A DNA stretch of 64,000 nucleotides from Siphonodentalium dalli (Eukaryota; Mollusca; Scaphopoda; Gadilida; Siphonodentaliidae). The stretch is taken from the NCBI GenBank assembly GCA_032622095.1, contig CP136063.1:93351980-93415979 (forward strand), in the 5' to 3' direction. This document shows positions 50,101 through 60,064 of the stretch, piece after piece (within the stretch, counting starts at the first letter, position 1; every line of letters begins with the position of its first letter). The notes below the pieces were generated by a model, which made no database searches, had not been told where the DNA came from, and saw nothing but the letters and a program-made list of their open reading frames with translations. The translations under genes and the position numbers were made by a program.

Positions 50101-53100
50101 AAAGCATACTTTCAATGAGAGTTCATGAAATTATTTAATTTCGAAATACGACGTTATGTCGTTAGCAGTTTAGCGGGTATCAACATATCGACTATTTTAT
50201 ATATGCATGCCATTAGTATTTGTTCCAAAAGAGCCACCCATTGTGAAACCATCAGCTAAGCATACAAGGGCATATTATTTAGCTAATGTATGACAAAATA
50301 TTGTTTAATGCAAATACATAAAATAATCCAAAATCACTTTCACCTGTAACTCAGGTTGTAATAGAACGAAACAAAACCAGAGGCCCACAGAACTGAAGTC
50401 ATCTAACGTCTAGTATCAGGGTGCTTATGTGTCACGTGTACCGAACAGCGGTATCTGCGACGATTATGCCAAATAACACCATTGTTTTGACACGGCTTAT
50501 ATTCTTAAATCTGATTTCTTGTCAGAAAGGGTAATATATTGGATAATACATGTACATGTAGATTGCATTAACTCGCATGTCACATAGTCTTGGTCATAAC
50601 AACACTACCTGATTATATCAGTTTATTTTATAAATTATAGCGAAATTGAAATGAGTTTTATTGAATGATCTTTTTGAATAAATGTCCGGAGACGCTGAAT
50701 TGGATTAATGATTACACATGCGACCACAGATCCCAGATACAAACCTTGTCATAGCACTGAAAGTACCTATATATAAGACTGATATATAGGTACTTTTAGT
50801 GTAATTACTTGTCAATGAGCATTTCGTAGAGAATGAGTAGCATTATATGATTTTACTTCGAGACGAAAGTTGTAGAATTTCTCTATAGATAATGTGGTTT
50901 GACTACATACGCATGTCGTTTGTCCTATGTTTGATCCGGTAAATGAGCCCACGACCTCCTCTGTCCCATCTGCCTTCCTCACCTCGACCAGAAAGCCGGC
51001 GAATGTCTTAGATGACGTAGCACGTAGAGTAACTGAATGGCAGCAAAACCGGAATGCAATGAATAGAACGCACAATTTTCAAGCAAATGTATCAAATAAA
51101 ATGTTACATTCTATGCATATTTGTCCCAGAAATGTTTTAGTTTTATTATATAGTCATAAAGGGGTGTGACTAATTACTGCCCGGGAAAGCCCGGGCGGGC
51201 CCGGGCAACCCCATGGGCCCGCCGACAGGGTAATGTGATGGCTTAATATGTTAGTAGGATACAAAATAAGCATAGATCATGAAAATTGACTTGCTGTGTC
51301 ATGCACGGCTGGTTTATTAACCCTTTAAATGCCGATATTGACTAAAAGAACCCGGGAGAGTCCGGGCACACAGGGGCCCGATCAGATTATATATTGATGA
51401 CTGATGGTAGCGAGGCACTTACTGTGAAGATTGACTCGCCATCTCGTTCACGATCGGCTTCATTAACCCCTTAAATGACGATATGCACCAGAAGAACACA
51501 GGAGAGCCCCACGGACAACATAATATGATGCTTTATGGTAGTGGGATACATAACAAGTATAGGTTGCGAACGTTAATTTGCTGTGTCATCCACCGCCGGT
51601 TTTGTTGACCCTTTAAATTTACGATATTGGCTAAATAGTGGAATAGACTAGTAACAAAATTGTTCACTTTATGACTAAAGTATGAAATTTTGCACATATG
51701 TACATATTAACATACTAATTGATATTAGGTATGGCACCACTTTAACCCCTCTTTTAAGGGATTTCCCGAATTTAAAGAGCGTTTCATAATTATATAATTT
51801 ACTAAATGTCGCAACTACTCTTAACATGGAATATGCAATTAAAAATTAGGCATATACAGTAAGTATGACTCTGCGAGATACATTGATACATTTTAGGCCA
51901 AAATTGGAACCCCCGTCCAAGATGGCCCTCAAAATGGCAGCCGTAAGTGGAAAATTTGACATTTTTTCACTAATATATTCTATATCAGTTTCAGCTGTTT
52001 GGAACTGGTTGAGAATTTGACTTTATTTTGTGATGTTCATGTTAACTGATCATTGTAGCAATGAAATATGTCATTCATGGGGTTCCATCCCCCTTGAAAT
52101 CCTTACAAAATCGATTTTACAGAATTCAGTATAACATTTCACTAGAAATAAATTTTATCCTAGTCACATTTCAACAAGAAATAAGCAGAACTGCACAATG
52201 TAAGTATTGCATACCATTACTTGCGACAATATTAACCCAATGGAATCAAATTGTCACTTTGGCTAAAAAGGGCTGTCAAAATGGCGGCCAAAATATGGAA
52301 AATGGTAAATATGGTCTCAGTGTGCCATACAATCGCTTGTAAATCGCAATCGCAAAAGTTGTGGTTGATGTATAAAATTGGATATTATGTCGTAAGTACA
52401 TTGAATACTAACATTTATGATGCATCTTTGTTAAGTGTTACGATTACATTACTAAAATATTGGAATTTTCTCTCAAAATTCTAACTTATCAGGCTTGGAC
52501 TACTTGGAACCATCTTTGATATTTATTGATTTAATCCGTCTTAAATGCATCACATTGAGGTGTTTTTTTTTAAATACTCAAGATGGCCTTCAAAATGTCC
52601 ACAAAATTTGATAAATTGAAAAATTGATATTTTCACATATATCCCGAACATTATTCTCTACTCTTCTGTAAAGGTAGAAAATTGTCATTCACTTTGTTAT
52701 TAAACATGCTAATTAATCAAATGGCAACTAAATATTCTATTCTCGTTGTCCATTTACCTCATGGGGCATGACATTTCCTTTTAAAGGTACTCAATCCGAA
52801 CAGAGGGTCCCCATCTCAACAGATTCCAACAACAACAATCCGATCAGAGGGTCATATATTACTATTTCTTTGGCTTTGGGAGTAAAAATATTTGATTCGA
52901 GTCGAGGTACCCATCAAACAAAGCTCAGAGTTGTTAGATATTGATTTTTGAAATTTGTTATGTTCTCGAGATGAGTACTAATAATTGCCGTCAATTTCGT
53001 ATCCTGCTCGAGATGTGTACACCAAAACAATATTCAAACAGGCAAGGATGGATAACTCTAAAATCAAGTGGTAATAATAACGCAATTTTGACTGAGTTCT

Positions 53101-53803
53101 GGGCCAGATAGTATTCCCGATAATGAAAAATAATAGATTTCTAAAATCGATATCTAACAAATCTGAGCTTTGATGGGTGACTTCCTCGACTCGAATCAAA
53201 TATTTTTGACCACCGAAGCCATTGAAATAGTAATTGAGAGGGGTTTGATCGGATTGAGTACCTTTAAATGATGCAGAATGTAATTTTTCCGAAAACTTCT
53301 TATGGGATTCTGGCCATGTTTTTGAACGGAAATGTGCAGAACTTTGAAAATGAACTGAGAGGGGCATAATTATATGCCTACTCTGGCCCAATAACATGTG
53401 TAACCATTAAATGAATTGGGTGCCAGACCAGGTAACAGCAGGCCTTTTAGAAAGTCAAACAAGGAGATTAGTGAAAAGCTGCTTAATAACATCAAATTAT
53501 GGGCCATTGGCATCAAGATTGATTGACTAATGTCACGAATGCCATTTCATATGTTGTACATATAAAAGGCCACCAGGATAGAGAATTCTCTGAAATTACC
53601 TCCCAATCGATTAGTATATACCTGAGCTATTGTGGAAAGTGACAGCCACCCAGAGGTACACTTGTACAACTCACACATGACTATACAATCATTCTATATA
53701 TACAAAAAGACCACACGAATGACAACGTAGCCGCTGGCTTTATAACCCCACTTGGGTTACCCGCACACTCCAGACATGTGAACAGTGAGAGAGACAGAGA
53801 GAG

Positions 53804-53856
<53 letters not shown>

Positions 53857-56117
53857 CACTTGGCTATTACACTTAATCAACTGACAACTAAATGTTCTAT
53901 TCTGGTTGTCCCTGTACCTTATGGGGCATGACAATTCCATTTTAAATGATGCAAACTGTAATTTAGCCGAAAACTTCTTATCGGATTCTGGCCATGTTTT
54001 GAACGGAAATGAGAAGAAATCTGAAAATGAACTGAGAGGGGCATAATTATATGCCTACTCTGGCCCAATAGCATGTGGCCATGTTTGTTCCATTGAGTTG
54101 AAATATTCATAAGCAATGGTATGCCTCACTTACTGTGCACAGCTCTGTCTGTTTCTTCTTAAAATATGACTAGAATCCTAACGATGATTCTTGGTGAAAT
54201 TTCATACCAAGTTCTGTAAAAATCGAATTTTTGAGGGATCGGAAGGGATTGGAATCCCACGAATGGCATATTTCATTGCTTCAATGATCAGTTAACATGA
54301 AAAATACAAAATATTTCCGAACCAGTTACATACAGCAGAAACTTATCTAGAAGATTTTGGTGAAAAAAACGCCCTCCCCGAGCTTTCCGATGAATGGCAA
54401 TAAGCCATATTTCCGACTAAATCCTGAAAAGCCAGATTGTCCTCTTTCAGCTGCCATTTTGACGGCCATCTTGGACGGGAAGTTCCTATTTTACCATAGA
54501 CATATGGCATTATATCTAGCAGAGTCATATTGTATATGTCTAATTTTTAATCGCAATTTTCATGGTAAGATTAATTGCGACATTTAATAAATTAAATATT
54601 CACGAAACGCTCTATAAATTCGGAAAATTAAAGTGAAATTTCAGAGTGGTTTCATACCTAATATCAATTAGTACGTGAATATGTACATATGTGCAAAATT
54701 TCATACTTTAGTCATAAAGTGAACAATTTTGTTACTAGTCTATTCCACTATTTAGCCAATATCGGAATTTAAAGGGTTAATAAAACTGGTGGTGGATGAC
54801 ACAGCAAATAAACGTTCGCAACCTATACTTAGTATGTATCCCACTACCATAAGGCATCATATTATGTTGTTCACGGCTCTCCTCTGTTATTCTGGTGCAT
54901 ATCGTCATTTAAGGGGTTAATGAAGCCGGTCGTGAACGAGATGGCGAGTCAATCTTCACAGTATACCTTTAGTAAGTGCCTCGCTACCATCAGTCATCAA
55001 TATATAATCTGATCGGGTCCCTGTGTGCCCGGACTCTCCCGGGTTCTTTTAGTCAATATCGGCATTTAAAGGGTTAATAAACCCGCCGGTGGATGACACA
55101 GCAAGTCAATTTTCATAATATATGCTTATTTTGTATCCTACTACCATAATCCATCACATTACCCTGTCCGCGGGCCAATGGGGCTGCCCGGGCCCGTCCG
55201 GGCGTGTCAGGGCTTGCCCGGGCAGTAATTAGTCACAACGTCGTAAAGTGGTGTCTTGAGCTGACGCCCGTCTCGACATAATTCTACATGCTAAATATAA
55301 CCCAATCCACATACGTTAATTAAATGTGGTTATGTCGCGTATGGGGAAATTCCTAACATTATCTATGACTCCAGCCAAAACTAATTCATATTAAATAATT
55401 AAATTTGATGTTTATGATAGCCTGTTAACAGGAACGTGTTCAGCATACATCTTCGACTCAAATTATTATATTTGATCAGATACTAGATCGGTATTACTAC
55501 CAGGGATGTATTGAAATTGTCTCCCTTTAAACAGCGTGATCGAACGCACTAATCAAACATGCTGTATTGCAGCTGCGAAACGCCAATATATAGCGGCCGG
55601 TTACCCCTATACCGACTGTAGAACAAGTTGAAACAAAATATTTTTTTCTGACAAAATATACACTGTTCACAAACATGAGAGTAAACATAACGGAATCACT
55701 GCTGGCTGTGGTCAAATATACAACGAATGATACGTACCAGTATAACTTTTGTCCAGAAAGTAGATGGAGCCCTGTGGCTAAATCCTAACTTATTTGTCAA
55801 CAATTCTTGTGTTAAAATTACTATATCATACCATATATATACTTGAAAGGGAACAAATATGTTATCATTTGAATTTTCCTGCTACCCCTGGCATTACGTT
55901 GATGAGACTTACATGTGATCTCCTGACCCGGTCTGTACGTTGATGATGAAAGCTGGATTTCGTACGGCATCGCATCATTTCTCGTTTCTCCTGCATGCTT
56001 TTTGACATCCGGAATCATCGATCCACACACATGCGAAGGAGCACCTGTTGAATAACCCAATGTTCCATCTGTACCCAGTAAGAGCAACACCGAACATACC
56101 AGCGATATCCGTAACAT
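38074..56117 (-). CDS. reeler-DOMON protein gene (FRRS1/SDR2-like), spliced
   Basis: Exons on the minus strand: 56117-55913, 51032-50911, 49425-49328, a doubtful one at about 48550-48490, 39979-39791 and 38193-38074. The first three join in frame (205, 122 and 98 nt) and give a signal peptide plus most of a reeler domain. The last two are phase 0 and give a DOMON domain. Reeler followed by DOMON is the extracellular part of ferric-chelate reductase 1-type proteins, which usually end in a cytochrome b561 membrane domain. I found none in the 37 kb downstream, so the gene may be truncated, may be a secreted form, or may continue outside the window. Function is inferred from domains: secreted or cell-surface, with redox or heme binding possible in DOMON. 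Introns hold the 51165-55237 and 44010-47411 elements. Confidence 0.75.
38393..38675. repeat. about 35-bp minisatellite, eight units
   Basis: Units like TTGGATAACCCTATAGCGAT followed by GCATGTCGTCATCA, lying in the intron between the two DOMON exons. Confidence 0.8.
39791..39979 (-). CDS. DOMON exon 1
   Basis: Acceptor TAATTCCCACAG, donor GAAATG/GTGAGG, 189 nt, phase 0 at both ends. It encodes ECEKTKGCFTDCKAPGG (the CG.TKGCxxxP..C pattern at the start of FRRS1-like DOMON domains), then YMVTWQESGDVIDFMISGKE and YTAIAFSEDDEM. The latter is the [VA]AIGFSxDxxM signature whose Met is a heme-ligand candidate in related domains. Spacing to the next exon is 1.6 kb. Confidence 0.85.
40100..40212. repeat. 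hairpin with CTACGAAATAACTCGTAG arms
   Basis: The left arm CTACGAAATAACTCGTAG followed by GGCACTGGTGG pairs with the right arm CCACCACCCTGGCACTACG. The arms are about 32 bp around a 17-bp loop. Probably a small MITE; it lies just upstream (minus sense) of DOMON exon 1. Confidence 0.65.
40780..40895 (+). mobile_element. possible LINE 3' end
   Basis: AATAAACATATTTTATTGAA followed by TTGAATTGA resembles the short-repeat 3' ends of CR1/L2-like LINEs. No protein-coding part adjoins it, so it would be a very short 5'-truncated copy. Confidence 0.35.
41085..41160. repeat. fragment of the ACGGCGG hairpin family
   Basis: GGGGCTCAAACAGTTTGCTG, then CTCGCGGTGAACATTGCATG and CCCACGTTGAAACCGTCGTC resemble one arm of the hairpin at 7229-7357. 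Confidence 0.5.
41161..44009. other. intronic stretch, nothing recognised
   Basis: Large intron between the reeler and DOMON exons. The 136-codon plus frame at 41442-41852 has no recognisable domain or splice context. A poly-C run lies near 42108. No RNA gene or complete element was seen. Confidence 0.45.
44010..47411. mobile_element. 3.4-kb TIR element with GTCCCTACTGTTACC motif arrays
   Basis: Ends are GGGCATTTTTCAAAAAAAGT at the left and the imperfect inverse ATTTTTTGAAAAATGCCC at the right. ATAT flanks both (44006-44009, 47412-47415), a possible but low-complexity duplication. Inside, a 15-bp motif close to GTCCCTACTGTTACC occurs about 14 times in both orientations: 44389, 44581, a tandem pair at 44739 and 44753, inverted at about 44779, 44955 and 47210, and variants GTCCTTCCTGTTAC at about 46490-46680 and 46835-46890. 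The motifs cluster toward the two ends. No transposase frame. It lies in the gene's large intron. Confidence 0.7.
45262..45310. repeat. fragment of the GGTCCTGCTAAT family
   Basis: CAAGTGGTCCTGCTAATATG followed by CTATGATGCTGG, matching one arm of 11765-11893. It is nested inside the 3.4-kb element. Confidence 0.65.
47412..48489. other. intron, nothing recognised
   Basis: No exon with a reeler or DOMON signature was found on the minus strand, and no repeat structure stands out. Confidence 0.4.
48490..48550 (-). CDS. doubtful linker exon of the reeler-DOMON gene
   Basis: Acceptor GTCGTGTTACCAG and donor AATGAC/GTATAT bound 61 nt. They would accept the phase left by exon 3 and deliver phase 0 to the DOMON exon, encoding WSVPDIGNSIFNSNASF. 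An acceptor farther upstream (CATTCTAG at 48594) would instead run into a stop at 48491-48493. The protein does not resemble the last strand of reeler, so that part may lie elsewhere or have been lost. Confidence 0.25.
48987..49062. repeat. CT microsatellite
   Basis: Interrupted (CT)n run in the intron after reeler exon 3. Confidence 0.95.
49328..49425 (-). CDS. reeler exon 3
   Basis: Acceptor ATCTTCGACAG, donor GTCAT/GTAAGT, 98 nt. It encodes NNGGFTHNNGYAKTEVSMIW then TARNSDQGTIKV. This matches the AVTHxNxxxKTSVxxxWTAP...GxVxF segment of reeler domains and follows exon 2 in frame. Confidence 0.85.
49530..49745. repeat. 46-bp tandem repeat, about 4.5 units
   Basis: Unit ACGTTACTAATTCAACCCGT plus TTATAATATGTATGTGCAAT and ATAT. 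Lies in intron 2, just upstream (minus sense) of reeler exon 3. Confidence 0.85.
49746..50910. other. intron 2, no gene
   Basis: Contains a short hairpin at about 50752-50806 (AAAGTACCTATATATAAG and inverse). Otherwise nothing recognised. Confidence 0.5.
50911..51032 (-). CDS. reeler exon 2
   Basis: Acceptor GCTGCCATTCAG, donor ACATGC/GTATGT, 122 nt. It continues the frame from exon 1 and encodes TLRATSSKTFAGFLVEVRKA, then DGTEEVVGSFTG and a Cys in QTTC. FxGFLVEVR is a core reeler motif (F+GFLLQAR in the family), and the Cys is the usual partner of the Cys in exon 1. Confidence 0.9.
52785..53263. mobile_element. AGGTACTC foldback element, TSD TTAA, with empty site
   Basis: Begins AGGTACTCAATCCGA, ends with the inverse (CGGATTGAGTACCT), and is flanked by TTAA at 52781-52784 and 53264-53267. 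The related uninterrupted duplicate at about 53935-53950 reads CCATTTTAAATGATGC, with a single TTAA. A shorter version of 12495-13432; AAAGCTCAGAGTTGTTAGAT is shared. Confidence 0.85.
53787..53853. repeat. GA microsatellite
   Basis: (GA)n with a few interruptions at the left, inside the 4.07-kb element. Confidence 0.95.
54367..54432. mobile_element. truncated CAGTAAT MITE
   Basis: GAGCTTTCCGATGAATGGCA then ATATTTCCGACTAAATCCTG: one inner arm only. It interrupts the right TIR of the 4.07-kb element and so arrived after it. Confidence 0.7.
55238..55912. other. start of intron 1, nothing recognised
   Basis: Between exon 1 and the 4.07-kb element. No motif beyond the donor at 55912. Confidence 0.45.
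55913..56117 (-). CDS. reeler exon 1 with signal peptide
   Basis: The ATG at 56117 opens MLRISLVCSVLLLLGTDGTL, a hydrophobic secretion signal. Next come GAPSHVCGSMIPDVKKHAG and TYRPGQEIT, the start of a reeler domain (GAP..C..M.P.H......PY......Y.PG..I). The donor is ATCACAT/GTAAGT, leaving phase 1. The Cys in SHVCG should pair with the Cys at the end of exon 2. The start is chosen because it directly precedes the signal sequence and no upstream in-frame extension is needed. Confidence 0.9.
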
Positions 56118-56261
56118 ATTCAGCCTACCGACGTCAGCTGCACCTGGAATGACAAGAGTGAGACGAGACCGAAATACAAGAACTCTGACTGAACAACTAT
56201 GTCATACAAACATATTGAAAGGAACTAAAATAGTTAACGTGACGTATGGCAGTCATTCTCT

Positions 56262-56275
56262 ATATATAAAGTAGT
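56262..56275 (-). promoter_or_regulatory. possible TATA box
   Basis: On the minus strand TTTATATATAG lies about 150 bp upstream of the start codon. A non-coding acceptor-like TCATTCCAG at about 56144 could also indicate a 5' UTR intron. Such AT motifs are common in this window, so this is weak. Confidence 0.25.
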
Positions 56276-56449
56276 TGTAGTTGTGGTATAAGCATTGCTA
56301 TTAAGCACTGACCACTTTTGTCGAGTTGCTAATGAATTGACTATACACTATTATAATTAGTGAAAAGACGTTTAGTTAGTTTTCTGTATTGGTATCATTA
56401 GTTTGTCTACCATGGTTATCATCATGTCCGCATGACCGATTTCAACAAT

Positions 56450-58115
56450 ATTTGATGTGTTGACTCGGGCTGCCCTGATAGATGTTATAACGCGTTAGTT
56501 TTTCAAAGGTTTAAAACATAAACATCTTAAATTTAAGCTTTGTTTAGATTGTCATTTGGTGTCAACTCGGACGGTTAGCTATAAGTTAAGTTATGTTTTG
56601 AATGTTGTTGGTGTCAAATCGCCGAGGGTATCTTTAACTTAAGTTACGTTTAGCATGTCGTTTGGTATCAAATCGAACCGTGCATATTTTAGTTATGTTA
56701 TGTAGAGCATGTCGTTTGTTGTCAAATCGGCCAAGGTATCTTGAAGTTAAGTTATGCTATAGCCTATATAAGACAGGCATATATAGCAATAAACTCCACG
56801 AAGGAGATGGCTATATAATTTCATATATTCCGTGTGAAAAGTTAAGTTGTGTTTCCCGTGTCATTAGTTGTTAATACGGACCCGACAAATTTTAGTTATG
56901 TTATGTTTATCATATTGTTTGGTATCAAATCGAATCGGGTATCTTTAAATTATGCTTTGTTTCTTCTTTCTCATGTCGGTTGCTGTCACATCGGTCAGCA
57001 TATCTTTAAGCTAAGTTATGTTCAGCATGTCTTTTGGTGTCATGTCGGGCAGTAGAGCCCGAAGCCGCCATCGCACGCCGCCGCCGCCAGCCATATTGGC
57101 CACAAGCCGCCGCCAGCCATATTATCTCTACGCCAACCACATGAAAACATCTCCGCCGCCGAAATTAGCAAATGGCTGAGCGCAAGCCTGGGCTTATATG
57201 TCAAGCAAAACTTCACTGTGAACCGCAAAGAACTAAACCACATTGCCTATATTGGTATATATATAAATATTGAGAGGCCCGGGTGTTCTGATAATATAAC
57301 AACCATGCCGAGTCCTAGCGAATATATATTATCAGAACACCCGGGCCTCTCAATGTGGAATATACTATTCCAATAAATGCTTTCATATATAACTGTACGT
57401 GAGAATCCGTTCAGTATTGAAAGAGTAAAATTATAAATTGTTTATTTCGATACGACTCTGTCTCAGACATCGCTGGAATTTGTCAATATATGCACATAAC
57501 CTTTAGAAGAGAATAAAAAATAATTTGAAATATATCATTAGGGCCTACTATCGGATTCATCATTCAATGATTCATGCACATATCGCCAGATGCCAGTGGT
57601 GATATAGCAGTCTAAAGTCGACAAAACTGCCAATGTAACTTATACCGATTACATTGGAAACTACATAGTACATCCATGCCAGTCCTTCGTGTATGTTTGC
57701 CATATTGGAAAATCCCAACACTAAAAAGAGCACATGTGGTACGCTGATTGATAACGTCTCAGTCGGCTGAGCCGCCATATCTCGTCAGCCACGAACGTCA
57801 CGACTGAGCCGGCTAAGCTAGCTAACCAGCCACGAAATTGGTTGAGCCAGCCGCGAAAACTATTTGTCGTGGCTTCGGGGTCTATCGGGCAGGGCATTTT
57901 TTAAAGTTAGTTATGTTTATCACGTCGTTTGGTGTCAAATCGTATCGGGCATAATTAAGTTAATTTATGTTCAGCATGTCGTTTGTATCAAATCAGACCA
58001 GTCATATTTAAGTTATGTTTATTATGCCGCTTTGTGTCAAATCAGACCAGTCATATTTAAATTATGTTTATCATGCCGCTTTGTGTCAAATGGGTCAGGG
58101 CATGTTTAAGTTAAG
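56450..58115. repeat. diverged tandem repeat of TTATGTTTAGCATGTCGTTT units
   Basis: Units of roughly 60-100 bp carrying TAAGTTATGTT, GCATGTCGTTTGGTGTCA and AATCG cover 56500-57050 and resume at 57895-58115. Around 57050-57240 and 57770-57880 GCCGCC- and CAGCCACGAA-rich stretches intervene. No gene recognised. Confidence 0.6.
57267..57356. repeat. hairpin with GAGAGGCCCGGGTGTTCTGA arms
   Basis: Perfect arms of about 27 bp around a 36-bp loop. Probably a small foldback insertion in the tandem repeat. Confidence 0.75.
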
Positions 58116-58680
58116 TTAAGACTTTGGCGATGAGACAATATATCTCGTTCGAGAGGTCGGGAAACCCACGTTGAAGTAGAAAATGCTCACTGTCCTCGAG
58201 ATCACCGCAACCACAATAAGTGTTGTTGGTTATAGGAAATCCGCGTATTTGTGATCGCTTATAGGATACTACAATTCAACCTTATAAACATGCGTGTAGA
58301 ATATTATAATTATAGTGCAAAAAGAAACGTTATTTCGGTTGGTCTCTAAAGAGTTTTTGAACGCAGTTAGTAATTTGATGTTTGCGTTTTGTTCGAGGTT
58401 GTTCCACAAGATTGCTGCCCGGGGGATACAAGAGCGTCCATATATGGCTTTCTGGGTCAAAGCTGGGGATTTTGAGAGCATCTGCTTGTCTGATTTGTAT
58501 ACCAGATAATGCAATATTCGTGGGAGGACCATGAATTTGAAAATAGGTAGGAGCCATGCCATTAATCATTTTGTAGAATAGTCGAAGTTTCGATTTATTT
58601 CCGTATCCAGTTTCATTCAATAAAGTGAAACTACTAATCGATATCCCGATATATTTTTTTTTACCCTGTGCCAATGCATT
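58110..58680 (-). pseudogene. second LINE C-terminal fragment
   Basis: The minus strand encodes LRLFYKMINGMAPTYF, then RQADALKIPSF, then after a frameshift IPRAAILWNNLEQNANI with an FKNSLETN-like end. Further down comes YCGCGDLEDSEHFLL, the Cys/His-rich C-x-C-G...E-H-F-L-L tail of CR1/Jockey-like retrotransposon proteins. The RT core is missing. It differs from the LINE at 32754-34187, so it is another family. Confidence 0.8.
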
Positions 58681-58738
58681 CTCTTATATATGCGAGTCGA
58701 CCATAGGTCGCCTCGCATATATAAGAGAATGCATTGGC
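58671..58738. repeat. hairpin with CCAATGCATTCTCTTATATA arms
   Basis: 30-bp arms around an 8-bp loop. One arm (GGCCAATGCATTCTCTATAT) recurs at about 58962, suggesting a small mobile palindrome. Confidence 0.7.
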
Positions 58739-58739
58739 C

Positions 58740-59280
58740 TAACAAATTTTTATCATTTTTTTTAAATAAATGTTTCTTACAATTTTTAGGACATAAAATA
58801 AAAAAAACATCCATTACCCTGCAGGGAGCCCCACACATATATAGAAGCATATAGAAAAGTGTCGTCTGCTCATGTTTGTCTGGGGCTCTGTATGGGTGAA
58901 ATTATAAAATTGTTAAAGAATACAAGAAAATAATTTTAAAATTGTAAAAAATTGTTAGGCCAATGCATTCTCTATATATATTGTCGTTCGAGCGGCTTCA
59001 TACTTCATGTCTCTATTTCCCCAAACTGCTTTTTAGTGCATCAATCCCAAACAATATATACAAGCGTATTTTAATACGGATCTAACCAGGATACAAATAT
59101 TGTTTTTGTGGAGATGATCTACCGAGATTATATCAAAATTTTCGGGGGTAAGATAATGATATTCACCTTGAAAATATGTTATTATGCATCGAATTTGATC
59201 TGCGTCATAATATTGAACCAACCAGTTTCAGGAAACATCAAATTATTAGCTGTTGGTCAGGTAAAAAGTGGTATACCCCT
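58740..59280. other. intergenic, nothing recognised
   Basis: AT-rich, with runs of A and T. No coding or RNA signature. Confidence 0.4.
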
Positions 59281-60064
59281 GGTCAAGTGGTCCTGCTAAT
59301 TTTCTGTGATGCTGGTGGGTCCTGCCTCATTGATATGATCCGGGTAGCCTGCAGTGTACGCGCTGTCGGTGGCCAAACTGTACAATGGCCAATTTTTTTC
59401 GATATTGGCCAATACCAATTTCATTTGGCCAAACTTTGTTTTACCCCAAATGGAGATGGAAAAGTAGGGATAGGGCAAAGTGATGATGTTAAGTAAAAGT
59501 ACCGTTATTTAATTTAAAGTTTTCGTTTTCGCGGTATATGGCTGATCTGAACAATCCAAGAAAAAACAAATATGGGTAGAAAACAGTCTAAAACATGTAT
59601 ATTGTGAATAGTTGTGTTACAAACGTCCATACTTGATATGGTTATCCCTGTCCTGATGCAGACACAGCTTCACCATTATTAAAATAGTTTAAAATATACA
59701 TGTTCTTGAATGTTTCATACAGACATGCACTGACATTTTCTCAAATAGCCTCAGAAAAAAACAATTTGTAAAAATAGCGGCATCACTTTGCCCTGCCATC
59801 ATCATAGCAATACAATAGGGCACACCATCATCATAGCAATACAACAGGGCCCACCATCAACATAGCATTACAATATGGCATACCATCATCATATCAATAC
59901 AACATGGCCCACCATCAACATAACAATACAATAGGGCCCATCATTACCATAGCAATACAACAGGGCCCACCATCATCATAGCAATCCAATAGGGCCCCAC
60001 CATCATCATAGCAATACAACAGGGCCCCACCATCATCATAGCAAATTAGCAGGACAACCTGACC
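59281..60064. mobile_element. GGTCAAGTGGTCCTGC TIR element
   Basis: The left end GGTCAAGTGGTCCTGCTAAT is matched by the imperfect inverse TTAGCAGGACAACCTGACC at the right. The ends are those of the small hairpin 11765-11893, but the inside holds unrelated sequence (59360-59785) and a minisatellite. No transposase frame. Confidence 0.7.
59790..60045. repeat. about 30-bp minisatellite inside the TIR element
   Basis: Eight or nine units of GGGCCCACCATCATCATAGC plus AATACAATA, 28-31 bp each. The unit resembles the CATCATAGCAnnTTAGCAGG end of the element itself, so the array probably grew from the terminal sequence. Confidence 0.85.

Larger units (their letters stand above)
52700..54070. repeat. 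direct duplication, one copy interrupted
   Basis: Left copy: about 52705-52784 plus 53264-53400. Right copy: about 53872-54070. Shared blocks include ATGGGGCATGACA, CCGAAAACTTCTTAT, GGATTCTGGCCATGTTT and AACTGAGAGGGGCATAATTA. The right copy is continuous where the left copy contains the element at 52785-53263, so it preserves the pre-insertion site. Confidence 0.8.
51165..55237. mobile_element. 4.07-kb foldback element with about 1-kb TIRs
   Basis: Ends are TGTGACTAATTACTGCCCGG and its inverse. The inverted arms run about 51165-52230 and 54100-55237. Checkpoints matching in inverse include GACTAGTAACAAAATTGTTC (51647) with the partner at 54728-54747, and CAAGATGGCC (51919) with the partner at 54465-54474. 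The outer ends are CCCGGGC-rich. The central part holds direct repeats, a GA microsatellite and a TTAA-flanked foldback element. No transposase was seen. It occupies most of intron 1 of the reeler-DOMON gene, starting about 130 bp upstream of exon 2. No target duplication is obvious. Confidence 0.8.

Noticed and set aside
52978-53397. 139-codon minus-strand frame
   Set aside because: It runs through the TTAA foldback element and the direct duplicate, so it is repeat-derived.
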